A stretch of DNA of 64,000 nt. Source: Psychrobacter aquimaris (GTDB lineage Bacteria; Pseudomonadota; Gammaproteobacteria; Pseudomonadales; Moraxellaceae). Made by a program: the position numbers and the translations under genes. The notes beneath the pieces were generated by a model. That model searched no databases. It saw nothing but the letters and a program-made list of their open reading frames with translations, and was not told the DNA's origin. Positions within the stretch are counted from its first letter, which is position 1, and every line of letters begins with the position of its first letter. The stretch is taken from NCBI RefSeq assembly GCF_016107525.1, contig NZ_JABASR010000002.1, positions 62,001-126,000 on the forward strand, given 5' to 3'. Below, one piece after another: positions 28,685 through 36,504 of the stretch.

Positions 28685-28733
28685 TGTTATAATCGCCACG
28701 GGCAAAAACCAGCAATCAAATGGTGCTTTGCCC
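28685..28733 (+). promoter_or_regulatory. Extended -10 promoter and leader hairpin of the carboxynorspermidine dehydrogenase gene
   Basis: TGTTATAAT (28685-28693) is a consensus extended -10. Transcription would begin near 28700, exactly at a hairpin GGGCAAA (28700-28706) / TTTGCCC (28727-28733) with an inner ACCA/TGGT pair. About 120 more bases follow before the coding start. Confidence 0.45.
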
Positions 28734-28851
28734 GACGGGTGCGTGGGTTTTCCTCGGTCTTCCTTTTTAATTCACGCATATCATTCACTCGTTTCTGTTT
28801 TGACTCGCCACTATCGATGGTATCGACAGAGACACAAAGGAGGATTGTTCA

Positions 28852-30126
28852 TTGAACACAAACCAAAAAACCAAATCTAGCAAAAAAAATGTACTTATCA
28901 TCGGTGCAGGCGGTGTCGCCCAAGTAGTCGCGCATAAATGTGCGATGCATAACGATGTCCTTGGCGAGATTCATATTGCCTCGCGCACGCAAGATAAATG
29001 TGATGCCATCGCCCAAAGCGTCATAGAAAAAAATAGCTTCAAGCAGCCTGCGGTATTGCATACGCACCAAGTGGATGCTATGGATACTCAGGCGCTGATA
29101 CAGCTGATTCAAGAGTCGGGTATTCAGATCGTCATCAATGTCGGTTCGGCATTTGTGAATATGACGGTATTGGAAGCTTGTATCGAGACAGGTGTTGCCT
29201 ATATTGATACCGCTATCCACGAAGATCCGCGTAAGATTTGCGAGACGCCGCCATGGTATGACAATTACGAATGGCAGCGTAAACAGCGCTGTGCGGACAA
29301 TAATGTCACGGCGATTTTAGGGGCAGGATTTGACCCCGGTATGGTAAACGCCTATGCGCGTCTCGGCTATGACATGATGGATGCAGGTTCGGTGACTGAT
29401 ATTGATATCATTGATATCAATGCTGGCAGCCACGGTAAATATTTCGCTACTAACTTCGATCCTGAGATTAATTTCCGTGAATTTACCGGTACGGTCTATT
29501 CTTGGCAGGATAGCAAGTGGCAGTCTAATAAAATGTTCGAAGTAAAACGTACTGACGATCTACCAGTAGTTGGCGTGCAAAACAGTTACTTAAGTGGTCA
29601 TGATGAAGTGCATTCGTTATCCGCCAATTTAGACGTACCAAATATCCGTTTTTGGATGGGCTTTGGTGAGCATTATATTAATGTATTCACTGTGCTACAA
29701 AGTTTGGGCCTACTCTCTGAGCAGCCGGTGATGACTGCTGAAGGGCAAGAAGTGATTCCGTTAAAAGTGGTCAAAGCGGTTCTCCCAGATCCAAGCTCTC
29801 TTGCGCCGAATTATACGGGCAAGACCTGCATCGGTGACAAAGTCAAAGGCAAAATCAACGGCGTTGATACCGAAGTGTTTATTTATAATATCTCAGATCA
29901 TAAAGATGCTTATAATGAGGTTGGTAGCCAAGGTATTTCTTATACCGCAGGCGTACCACCCGTTGCTGCTGCCATACTGGTCGCGACTGGTGAGTGGGAT
30001 GCTGGCAAGATGGTTAACGTCGAAGAGCTGGATGCCAAGCCATTTATCAATCTGCTGAATAAGATTGGTCTGCCAACGCGTATCAAAGATAGCGAAGGCG
30101 ACAGAGCGTTAGCGTTTGATATTTAA
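28852..30126 (+). CDS. Carboxynorspermidine/carboxyspermidine dehydrogenase (saccharopine dehydrogenase-like)
   Basis: A 424-residue NAD(P)-dependent enzyme that condenses aspartate semialdehyde with a diamine. The Rossmann motif VLIIGAGGVAQVVAHKCA begins near residue 14. Further parts: NVGSAFVNMTVLEACIETG, YIDTAIHEDP and LGAGFDPGMVNAYA, as in the LYS1-like carboxynorspermidine synthases. The start is TTG at 28852, chosen because a near-perfect AAGGAGGA (28837-28844) sits 7 bases upstream; no ATG is nearby in frame. Together with nspC it forms a two-enzyme route to norspermidine or spermidine. Confidence 0.93.
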   Translation: MNTNQKTKSSKKNVLIIGAGGVAQVVAHKCAMHNDVLGEIHIASRTQDKCDAIAQSVIEKNSFKQPAVLHTHQVDAMDTQALIQLIQESGIQIVINVGSAFVNMTVLEACIETGVAYIDTAIHEDPRKICETPPWYDNYEWQRKQRCADNNVTAILGAGFDPGMVNAYARLGYDMMDAGSVTDIDIIDINAGSHGKYFATNFDPEINFREFTGTVYSWQDSKWQSNKMFEVKRTDDLPVVGVQNSYLSGHDEVHSLSANLDVPNIRFWMGFGEHYINVFTVLQSLGLLSEQPVMTAEGQEVIPLKVVKAVLPDPSSLAPNYTGKTCIGDKVKGKINGVDTEVFIYNISDHKDAYNEVGSQGISYTAGVPPVAAAILVATGEWDAGKMVNVEELDAKPFINLLNKIGLPTRIKDSEGDRALAFDI

Positions 30127-30143
30127 TCAGTAAGTTTATCCAA

Positions 30144-30178
30144 CAAAAAAGCCTATCTATAAAAGATAGGCTTTTTTT
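30144..30178 (+). terminator. Terminator after the carboxynorspermidine dehydrogenase gene
   Basis: AAAAAAGCCTATCT (30145-30158) pairs with AGATAGGCTTTTTT (30164-30177), in a T run. Confidence 0.85.
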
Positions 30179-30443
30179 ATGTCTGGGTTTTTACGTTAAA
30201 TTTACGAGGAGGTAGGGGAGCTGATCCTGCCATCCGCTATTATCCTAAAGTTGTAGTGCAATTTTTTACGGCTCTCAGGGCTAGCGGTGACATCGCGTTC
30301 TTGCTACTATCTATCGTTGTTTGAGCCTATTCGAGTACACTTGAATTTGCATATCCAAAAAAAGCGAAACAATTTATATCGATACCTATTTTATAAGTGT
30401 GCTGGGTGCACCTATGTCAATAATTTAAAAAATTAGGAAGTTT
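30179..30443. other. Gap before the orphan membrane protein gene
   Basis: Base composition changes here from mixed (30200-30320) to very AT-rich. No gene or clear promoter; with the terminator it makes a 317-base gap. This may be a junction of inserted DNA. Confidence 0.3.
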
Positions 30444-31142
30444 ATGGAAGGTCTCAGGGTTATTGATCATTTTATACAATCTTCTGCGCCGTATATATTT
30501 TCAATATATATAATTTTAATGATATACCTATTTTTAATAATCTCAGTAAAAGACAAGAGAAGAAATAGTATCGCAAAAGCAAGCTTTGAAAAATCAGTAG
30601 ATAGTATCTTAAATTCAGATTGTGAAAGTATATCTTACAAAAAATTATTAAGAATTGGTAAAGGATTGGGTCTCAAAGATTTCAAAGTTCATTTGCTAAT
30701 ATTAGAAATTTATTCTAATAAATTCTCCGATAAGGGTGCTGAGAAGCTTGAAAGCGTTCTAGATGATATCGATAAAATAGATCCTTATAATTCTCTTCCT
30801 GAAGATTTAAAATTAGCTCTAATTCAAGTTGAAAAACAAATGGAAATGACTGATAGTGATTCTCATCAACTTATTATTCAACCTATAAAAAGTCACTTAG
30901 TGAAATATTCTGAGTTAATTGAAGAAAGAGATAGTTTAAAAAAGAAAACTAAAATTAATAGCTTAATTACCATAGTAAGTGCAATTGTTGGCGTTTTTGG
31001 CCTAGCATTAACGCTGACGCTATCATCACCAAGTATTTCTGATATTGAACAAGTATTTGAAAACAGCCTTGACAAACAGGATTCCCAGTTGAGAAATGCA
31101 TCTAATGAAGAGTTAACCACCGATATAGATGTTAGTAATTAA
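30444..31142 (+). CDS. Orphan membrane protein with coiled coil, 232 aa
   Basis: I do not recognise this gene. It has one N-terminal membrane segment (about 15-35, YIFSIYIILMIYLFLIISV), a cytoplasmic helical domain, a likely coiled coil (about 125-168, charged) and a second membrane segment (about 170-192, INSLITIVSAIVGVFGLALT), then an acidic tail. The coding DNA is distinctly more AT-rich than its neighbours, with many AAA, ATA and TTA codons, which suggests recent arrival. AGGAAG lies before the ATG. It stands alone between the polyamine genes and htpX. Confidence 0.6.
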   Translation: MEGLRVIDHFIQSSAPYIFSIYIILMIYLFLIISVKDKRRNSIAKASFEKSVDSILNSDCESISYKKLLRIGKGLGLKDFKVHLLILEIYSNKFSDKGAEKLESVLDDIDKIDPYNSLPEDLKLALIQVEKQMEMTDSDSHQLIIQPIKSHLVKYSELIEERDSLKKKTKINSLITIVSAIVGVFGLALTLTLSSPSISDIEQVFENSLDKQDSQLRNASNEELTTDIDVSN

Positions 31143-31164
31143 TTTTTTTCATACTTTCTCTGCG

Positions 31165-31217
31165 TTGAAAAAATCAAATAGTTAACCTGCTAACAACTAG
31201 CAAATTAACTATTTGAT
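31165..31217 (-). terminator. Terminator after htpX
   Basis: Perfect 13-bp arms ATCAAATAGTTAA (31173-31185) and its inverse (31205-31217) with an inner GCTA/TAGC pair; on the minus strand a T run follows. Confidence 0.7.
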
Positions 31218-31220
31218 CCA

Positions 31221-32135
31221 TCACCCTTCACTAGGATTATAATTTCTCAACGCCGCAATACGGTCATCAAGCGTTGGGTGTGAGCGGAAAAGGTTTGCGA
31301 TACTAAAGCCCGTAGACTGTCCTGATGAAATAGCAAACGCTTTCATGCTCTCGGGCATTTGATCTGGACGCTGTTCAGAAGGACGCAAGGCATCAAGCGC
31401 ACTAATCATTTTGTCTTTGCTAGCAAGTTTTGCTCCCATCTGATCCGCACGGAATTCGCGTAGACGCGAGAACCACATTACGATGGCAGACGCCAAAAAT
31501 CCAAGCAAAATATCCATCACAATACTCGTGATAAAGTAACCAATACCTGGGCTATCACTGGTATTTTTAAACACCGTCCGATCGACGAAGCTACCAATAA
31601 TACGTGCAAAGAACATCACAAAGGCATTCACTACACCTTGAATGAGTGCCAGTGTGACCATATCACCGTTGGCAACGTGACCAATTTCATGTGCCAATAC
31701 CGCTTCTACTTCATCGGGGGTCATGCTTTGCAATAAGCCAGATGAAACAGCGACCAATGCTTTGTTTTTATTCCAGCCTGTGGCAAACGCGTTTGGCTGG
31801 GAATTATTAAAAATCCCCACTTCTGGCATGCCGATATTTACCGCTCGCGCTTGTCTAGCGACCGTATCTACCAGCCATTTTTCAGTGGCATTGCTTGGCG
31901 TTTCAATAACCACCGTCCCCGTTGATCTTTTGGCCATCCACTTCGAGATAAATAGTGATACTATCGAACCAACCATGCCGTATACGCCGCACATAATGGC
32001 AAGACTGGTGTAATTTAGTCCGCCCGCGCCATGTACGCCACCAATCCCAAAGAATCTGGATAAAATACCAAACACGATGCTAAATACCACAATCACCGCT
32101 AAGTTGGTTAATAAGAACAATCCGATACGCATCAT
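31221..32135 (-). CDS. htpX: Membrane protease HtpX
   Basis: A 304-residue zinc metallopeptidase of the inner membrane (family M48) that cuts misfolded membrane proteins. The start is set at 32135 ([17 protein letters not shown]), as in known HtpX and with GAGGA upstream, rather than at an ATG 11 codons earlier. HEIGH (149-153) is the zinc motif, and the third ligand is the Glu of [15 protein letters not shown]. Membrane segments lie near 6-25, 40-62, 160-180 and 195-215. Stand-alone gene with its own terminator. Confidence 0.93.
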   Translation of the reverse strand: MMRIGLFLLTNLAVIVVFSIVFGILSRFFGIGGVHGAGGLNYTSLAIMCGVYGMVGSIVSLFISKWMAKRSTGTVVIETPSNATEKWLVDTVARQARAVNIGMPEVGIFNNSQPNAFATGWNKNKALVAVSSGLLQSMTPDEVEAVLAHEIGHVANGDMVTLALIQGVVNAFVMFFARIIGSFVDRTVFKNTSDSPGIGYFITSIVMDILLGFLASAIVMWFSRLREFRADQMGAKLASKDKMISALDALRPSEQRPDQMPESMKAFAISSGQSTGFSIANLFRSHPTLDDRIAALRNYNPSEG

Positions 32136-32461
32136 GATGCCAGTTTCCTCATTTAAATTTAAAGACAACTTTAAGACATAATACTCTATGAGGTATTATA
32201 TTTTTATATATGTTTTTACTTTACATAAATGGCGTTATTTTGATAAATAACAATCCCCGTTAACCGTATAAATACAGTGATATGGTTAGAGAGTAAAGAA
32301 TAAAAATAAATGATAAAGCCATCTAAAAGGTAAGAATAATCGTTTTGTGATTGTTTAAATAGTAAAGAAATAAAAGTCAAAAATTAAAACGAAAATAGTT
32401 AGCAGGTATCATGAGCACTGAATGTTCAGGTTTGTCGTTTAACGCGCTATAAGGTCTAATC
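32136..32461. other. Divergent gap between htpX and the methyltransferase-like gene
   Basis: AT-rich, 326 bases. I see no gene and no signal that I would defend. Confidence 0.3.
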
Positions 32462-32923
32462 ATGAATGCTCTAGTACTTAAAGTCCCTCCAGTGGCCCAA
32501 GTCATTATTACCGCAGCTGCTATGTATGGTGTCTCTAAAATGGTTCCTACTTTGACGTTCTCACTCAACGGCTCAACTGCACTGGCAGGGTGTTTGGGTG
32601 TGATAGGGCTGAGCTTAGGTATTATGGGTGTGACTCAATTTAGAATAGCTCAGACCACGCCCAATCCGCAAGCGTTAGAGAAGGTCTCTAGTTTAGTGAC
32701 CAGCGGCGTATATCAGTATAGCCGCAATCCGATGTATGTGGGTCTGGTGCTGATATTATTAGGCTGGGCGTTCTATCTTTCTCACTTTCTGGCGTTTGTA
32801 TTACTGCCCATTTTTATACTTTATATGACGCGCTTTCAAATCCAGCCAGAAGAGCGGATGATGGCACGAAAATTCGGTAAAACTTATCAGGATTATCTAA
32901 ATAAAGTGCGGCGCTGGATTTGA
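32462..32923 (+). CDS. Isoprenylcysteine carboxyl methyltransferase-family membrane protein
   Basis: A 153-residue membrane protein with four or five hydrophobic segments. The C-terminal half has the family signature SGVYQYSRNPMYVGLVLILLG in part (GVYQYSRNPMYVG, about 81-93) and ends with EERMMARKFGKTYQDYLNKVRRWI-like residues, in which EE and the YxxYxxxVRRW end form the SAM site. These bacterial proteins resemble ICMT or phospholipid methyltransferases; the substrate here is unknown. Confidence 0.82.
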   Translation: MNALVLKVPPVAQVIITAAAMYGVSKMVPTLTFSLNGSTALAGCLGVIGLSLGIMGVTQFRIAQTTPNPQALEKVSSLVTSGVYQYSRNPMYVGLVLILLGWAFYLSHFLAFVLLPIFILYMTRFQIQPEERMMARKFGKTYQDYLNKVRRWI

Positions 32924-32985
32924 GGTATAGTAAGTAAAGATGTTTGTGATAAATGAATGAGCATTAAAATCAGGGAGATGACGTT

Positions 32986-33315
32986 ATGGAAATGAAAAAT
33001 ATACCTTTTGCTATTACCGATTGGACGACAGTGGAAGCGGTAGAAAACAAAGGTGAAACTGGCACAGGGTACTGGAAGACTTGCGAATTTAACAATATCA
33101 ATGTGCATATGGTTGAGTACTCCGCGGGCTACCTTGCCGATCACTGGTGCGATAAAGGGCATATTTTATTCTGTGTTGAGGGCGAGCTGAACACTGAGTT
33201 AAAAGATGGTCGTACTTTTACCTTAACAGCGGGCATGACTTATCAAGTAGCGGACAATACGATTGCGCATCGTTCGTCAACTAAGATGGGTGCTAAACTA
33301 TTTATTGTCGATTGA
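32986..33315 (+). CDS. Small cupin-fold protein (DHCW-motif type)
   Basis: A 109-residue single-domain cupin. YLADHWCDKGHILFCVEGEL (about 47-66) has the metal-site His residues, and the second cupin motif is GMTYQVADNTIAHRSS. The name follows the family with a conserved D-H and C/W motif. No reaction is known. GGGAGATGACGTT lies before the ATG, giving a fair ribosome site. It follows the methyltransferase-like gene by 62 bases. Confidence 0.8.
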   Translation: MEMKNIPFAITDWTTVEAVENKGETGTGYWKTCEFNNINVHMVEYSAGYLADHWCDKGHILFCVEGELNTELKDGRTFTLTAGMTYQVADNTIAHRSSTKMGAKLFIVD

Positions 33316-33320
33316 TATTG

Positions 33321-33496
33321 CTAGGGCATGTCCTCAATTCAATCAAGCATTATCTAAATGGGCTAAAAATGGCTAAATTTTGCCAAACTTCGTTAAATAG
33401 CTTATGAGTATCTCGATATTATTTGCGCTATTTTCCTTGTTTGGTGGCAATTTATCTCATTTTTTTCACCATTTTTAAAATGAGGACGCACCCTAG
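33321..33496. mobile_element. MITE-like element with IS5-type target duplication
   Basis: A 168-base unit (33325-33492) is bounded by inverted ends GGCATGTCCTCAATT and AAATGAGGACGCACC (11 of 15 matching as inverse). Both sides are flanked by CTAG (33321-33324 and 33493-33496), the 4-base duplication expected of IS5-group transposition. The inside holds no useful frame. This is direct sequence evidence for a mobile unit; the IS5 link is inferred. Confidence 0.6.
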
Positions 33497-33531
33497 TAAC
33501 ACCATAAAAATCATAAAAATGAGGATATAAA

Positions 33532-34347
33532 ATGCAACTAGAAATTAATGTCGTCGATGCTTTCACTGATACTATTTTTAAAGGAAATTCAGCGGCAGTT
33601 ATTATTACGGAAAATTGGTTGTCTGATGATTTGATGCAGTCTATCGCTTTTGAGAATAATTTATCTGAGACGGCTTTTATTGTTGCTGATGATAAAGGCA
33701 TTTATCACATCCGCTGGTTTTCACCTTTCACTGAGATTGCATTTTGTGGACATGCAACGCTAGCATCTGCCTTTGTGTTATTTAACAAAAACCCTCATTT
33801 AGAATGTATTAAATTTTCAGCTAAAGCGGTTGGTATATTGACCATTGTGCAAACAGACGATGGCAAGATACAAATGGACTTTCCCAATACTAAGCCTGAA
33901 AAATTTGACAATATTCCTGATAGTTTGCTTGCAGGACTATCTATTGCACCAGTTGAGGTCTATAAAAATGCTCAAGCCTATTTCGTGGTTTATAATGCTG
34001 AATCTGACGTATTAACAGTAGCGCGCGATAACGAGCAGCTAAAACAGCTTGCGCCTTTAGATGTGGTGGTGACTTGTCAGGCTATGTCTGCTGACTACAA
34101 AAACTATGATTTTATTTCACGTTATTTTTGGCCAGCCAATGGTGGCGATGAAGATCCAGTGACGGGTTCAGTTCATACAGGGCTTGCACCATTATGGGCT
34201 GAGCGTTTGGGTAAAAATGACTTGGTCGCTTATCAAGCATCTCGTCGCGGCGGGGTTTTAGACTGTGTGGTCGCTGATGACAGAGTGTTTATTTCTGGTC
34301 ATGCCGTTAAGTATATGACAGGCTTTATCACGATCGAGGAGTCATAG
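33532..34347 (+). CDS. PhzF-family isomerase-like protein
   Basis: A 271-residue protein with the diaminopimelate-epimerase fold. The start [21 protein letters not shown] and LSETAFIV (catalytic Glu, about residue 46) are typical, with FCGHATLAS (about 73-81) and [13 protein letters not shown] (about 207-219) forming the two phosphate/oxyanion loops. Natural substrate unknown for most members. No phenazine genes are present. AGGA lies before the ATG; the MITE-like element ends about 40 bases upstream and may supply or interrupt its promoter. Confidence 0.88.
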   Translation: MQLEINVVDAFTDTIFKGNSAAVIITENWLSDDLMQSIAFENNLSETAFIVADDKGIYHIRWFSPFTEIAFCGHATLASAFVLFNKNPHLECIKFSAKAVGILTIVQTDDGKIQMDFPNTKPEKFDNIPDSLLAGLSIAPVEVYKNAQAYFVVYNAESDVLTVARDNEQLKQLAPLDVVVTCQAMSADYKNYDFISRYFWPANGGDEDPVTGSVHTGLAPLWAERLGKNDLVAYQASRRGGVLDCVVADDRVFISGHAVKYMTGFITIEES

Positions 34348-34349
34348 GT

Positions 34350-34682
34350 TTGACTGAATTAAAAACCGTTGGACTGTTTGCGCTAACCGCATTGGCAGAG
34401 ATTGCGGGTTGCTATCTGCCTTATCTATGGCTGCGAGAAGGTAAGTCGATTTGGCTGCTTGTCCCTGGCGTACTTAGTTTGGTTGCTTTCGTTTGGCTGT
34501 TGTCTTTACATCCTACCGCAGCTGGTAGAGTCTATGCGGCTTACGGCGGTGTCTATATCTCGATGGCGATTTTATGGTTGTGGACGGTGAACGGTATCAG
34601 GCCGACCACGTGGGATATATTGGGCTCGGCAGTTGCGCTATTAGGCATGGCAATTATCATGTTTGCACCGCGCAGTACTTAG
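34350..34682 (+). CDS. YnfA/UPF0060 small membrane protein
   Basis: A 110-residue protein with four membrane helices (about 5-25, 30-48, 60-80, 85-105). The sequence [19 protein letters not shown] and [15 protein letters not shown] are typical of UPF0060 (YnfA), related to small multidrug resistance proteins. The start is TTG at 34350, two bases after the stop of the PhzF-like gene, with AGGA 9 bases before it; translational coupling is likely. Confidence 0.88.
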   Translation: MTELKTVGLFALTALAEIAGCYLPYLWLREGKSIWLLVPGVLSLVAFVWLLSLHPTAAGRVYAAYGGVYISMAILWLWTVNGIRPTTWDILGSAVALLGMAIIMFAPRST

Positions 34683-34703
34683 CATAAAGACCGCACCTAG
34701 CAT

Positions 34704-34740
34704 AAAAAATGCCAATCAAACTTTGAGGTTCGATTGGCAT
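34704..34740 (-). terminator. Terminator after the 40-residue basic protein gene
   Basis: ATGCCAATC (34709-34717) and GATTGGCAT (34732-34740) form a stem; on the minus strand it is followed by TTTTTTAT. Confidence 0.7.
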
Positions 34741-34771
34741 AGTTGCAAGCAGTATACTGATGCAATGAATA

Positions 34772-34894
34772 TTAGTGTTTACCTAAGATACTACCGTTGT
34801 CATCTTTCTTAGATTGTTTAGCGGCTTTTTTCTCTTTTGCCGTTAATAGCGGTTTCTTTTTTACGTTCTTTTTACTGTCTTGACCTTTACTCAT
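34772..34894 (-). CDS. Small basic protein, 40 aa
   Basis: A short gene with sequence starting MSKGQDSKKNVKKKPLLTAK and ending DDNGSILGKH: 14 Lys in 40 residues. GAGGA lies 8 bases before the ATG at 34892-34894, and a terminator follows, which supports a real gene. The SKGQDSKKxxKK start and KEKKAAKQxKK centre recall small conserved proteins of unknown function in gamma-proteobacteria. It may bind nucleic acid because of its charge; that is only a guess. Confidence 0.65.
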   Translation of the reverse strand: MSKGQDSKKNVKKKPLLTAKEKKAAKQSKKDDNGSILGKH

Positions 34895-35291
34895 GGTTTT
34901 TTCCTCTTGAGATAAGCCTTAATACCTTTAAAACCAAAACAAACAGGCTTAAAGGTTAGGTTAATGCTGATGACGCAAATAGTGCGTACTGCAATGAGTA
35001 TATGCTTAAGGTGTCGCAATAGATAGCGCTAGCACAATTCACCTACGATTCGAGTCAATCCTGTATCCATCCCTTGTTTGATGCTACTTCTAAAAATTTA
35101 TTTGATAAATGGGTTTTATAAGTAGATTTTCGATGCCATGGATTTATTTAGTCAATACTGCTATTAATAAGTGCTTACTTACGGATACATCACGATTTGC
35201 TATAATAAGGCACAAGCCGATAAGTCGTAGCGGCAAACTTTTAATATATTCATATTTAGCATAAAAATGCTTACTGTTTTGGTTGATTATT
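34895..35291. other. Gap between the small basic protein gene and the QueD-like gene
   Basis: Divergent region of 397 bases. A GCGCTAGC-like palindrome lies near 35025; otherwise no gene or strong signal. Confidence 0.3.
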
Positions 35292-35915
35292 ATGCGTATC
35301 CGTAAACTTTTTAAATTTGAAAATGCGCATATTGTGCGTAATTGTAGCTCTGAGCGCTGCAAACACTCTATCCATGGTCATAGCTATCAGATTGAATTGA
35401 TTCTTGAGGCTAAGCGCTTAGATCATGGGCAAATGGTCTATGATTTTGGCTTATTAAAATCGTCTATCAAGGATATTATCGATAGCTTTGATCATGCGAT
35501 TTGTTTTTGGAATCAAGACGACCCTGAGTATGTCGCTGCCTGTAAAAAATTCAGTGCGCGCTGGATAAGCTTGCCGGTATCGCCATCGGCAGAGCAGTTC
35601 TCACGCGTGATATTCTTTTGGGCGCAAGAAATTCTAAAACAAACCCAAATGCAAAACGGTGAATCTGATGTCAGCGTTTATTCGGTGATTGCACACGAAA
35701 CTGCTACCGGTTACGCGCAGTGCTTTGCTGATGATGTGGCGAACGAGCAAATGGGTAAGCTTAATTTAGAAGCGTTCGAGTTCAGCGACCAAGTCAGTAC
35801 CGAGTGGCACGACCCTGAGCTATATGCCAAACTGATTCGCGGTGAAAGCTTTGTTAATCCATCTGTGACGATGCAGGTACAGCCGCAAGTGCAGGCAGGT
35901 ACACCTGATGCCTAA
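35292..35915 (+). CDS. 6-pyruvoyl-tetrahydropterin synthase/QueD-like protein
   Basis: A 207-residue T-fold enzyme. The ATG at 35292 is preferred to an upstream TTG. The zinc site is built from His of FENAHIV (about residue 13) and HGHSY (about 29-33), with the Cys of ERCKH nearby as the expected nucleophile. MVYDFGLLKSSIKDIIDSFDH and AHETATGYAQC complete the pattern. QueD makes 6-carboxy-tetrahydropterin for queuosine; this one is much longer than the 120-residue QueD and may serve another pterin step. Its end overlaps tsaE by 8 bases. Confidence 0.78.
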   Translation: MRIRKLFKFENAHIVRNCSSERCKHSIHGHSYQIELILEAKRLDHGQMVYDFGLLKSSIKDIIDSFDHAICFWNQDDPEYVAACKKFSARWISLPVSPSAEQFSRVIFFWAQEILKQTQMQNGESDVSVYSVIAHETATGYAQCFADDVANEQMGKLNLEAFEFSDQVSTEWHDPELYAKLIRGESFVNPSVTMQVQPQVQAGTPDA

Positions 35916-36432
35916 TAGTACAACAGAAGACCAAAACACTAAGACGTTGATACTGCATACAGAATCTGACACTCAGCGTTTGGCTGAGCAATTGGCAGCG
36001 TTGCCATTGACAGGTAGTGTCTGGTTAGCAGGTGATTTAGGGGCAGGTAAAACTACTCTGACTCGCTATTGGTTGCAGGCGTTAGGGCATACAGGTGCCG
36101 TCAAAAGCCCAACTTATACTTTGGTCGAGCCTTATAACATCGAGCAAAAAGACGGCTCAGTCAATCCAGTTTATCACGCTGATTTGTATCGTCTGCAAGA
36201 CCCAGAAGAGTTATCTTTTATCGGTTTTGATGAATATTTGGATGAGCCAAATGCGTTGGTTATCATCGAATGGGCAAGCCGTGCGGACAGCTATTTACCG
36301 CCGCCCACCTTGTTTATCGATATGACGCAAGCTGCTAGCAATGATAAGGATAATGAGTCTCGTCAAGTTGAGCTGCGGCTATCGAAGGTTGGGCAAGCGC
36401 AAGACTTGGATTTATCCTCTGTTAAGATTTAA
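35908..36432 (+). CDS. tsaE: tRNA threonylcarbamoyladenosine biosynthesis ATPase TsaE
   Basis: A 174-residue P-loop ATPase required with TsaB, TsaC and TsaD for t6A in tRNA. Walker A is GDLGAGKTT (about 42-50), followed by VKSPTYTLVEPY and YHADLYRL, then VIIEWASRAD, all characteristic of YjeE/TsaE. It begins inside the end of the QueD-like gene and is followed 72 bases later by mutL. In Escherichia coli, amiB stands between tsaE and mutL; it is absent here. Confidence 0.93.
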   Translation: MPNSTTEDQNTKTLILHTESDTQRLAEQLAALPLTGSVWLAGDLGAGKTTLTRYWLQALGHTGAVKSPTYTLVEPYNIEQKDGSVNPVYHADLYRLQDPEELSFIGFDEYLDEPNALVIIEWASRADSYLPPPTLFIDMTQAASNDKDNESRQVELRLSKVGQAQDLDLSSVKI

Positions 36433-36504
36433 TTATACATTCAATATAAGTCATCGATATCTGCTAGCACTACTTATTACCACGTAAAACAACGATACCT
36501 CTTA

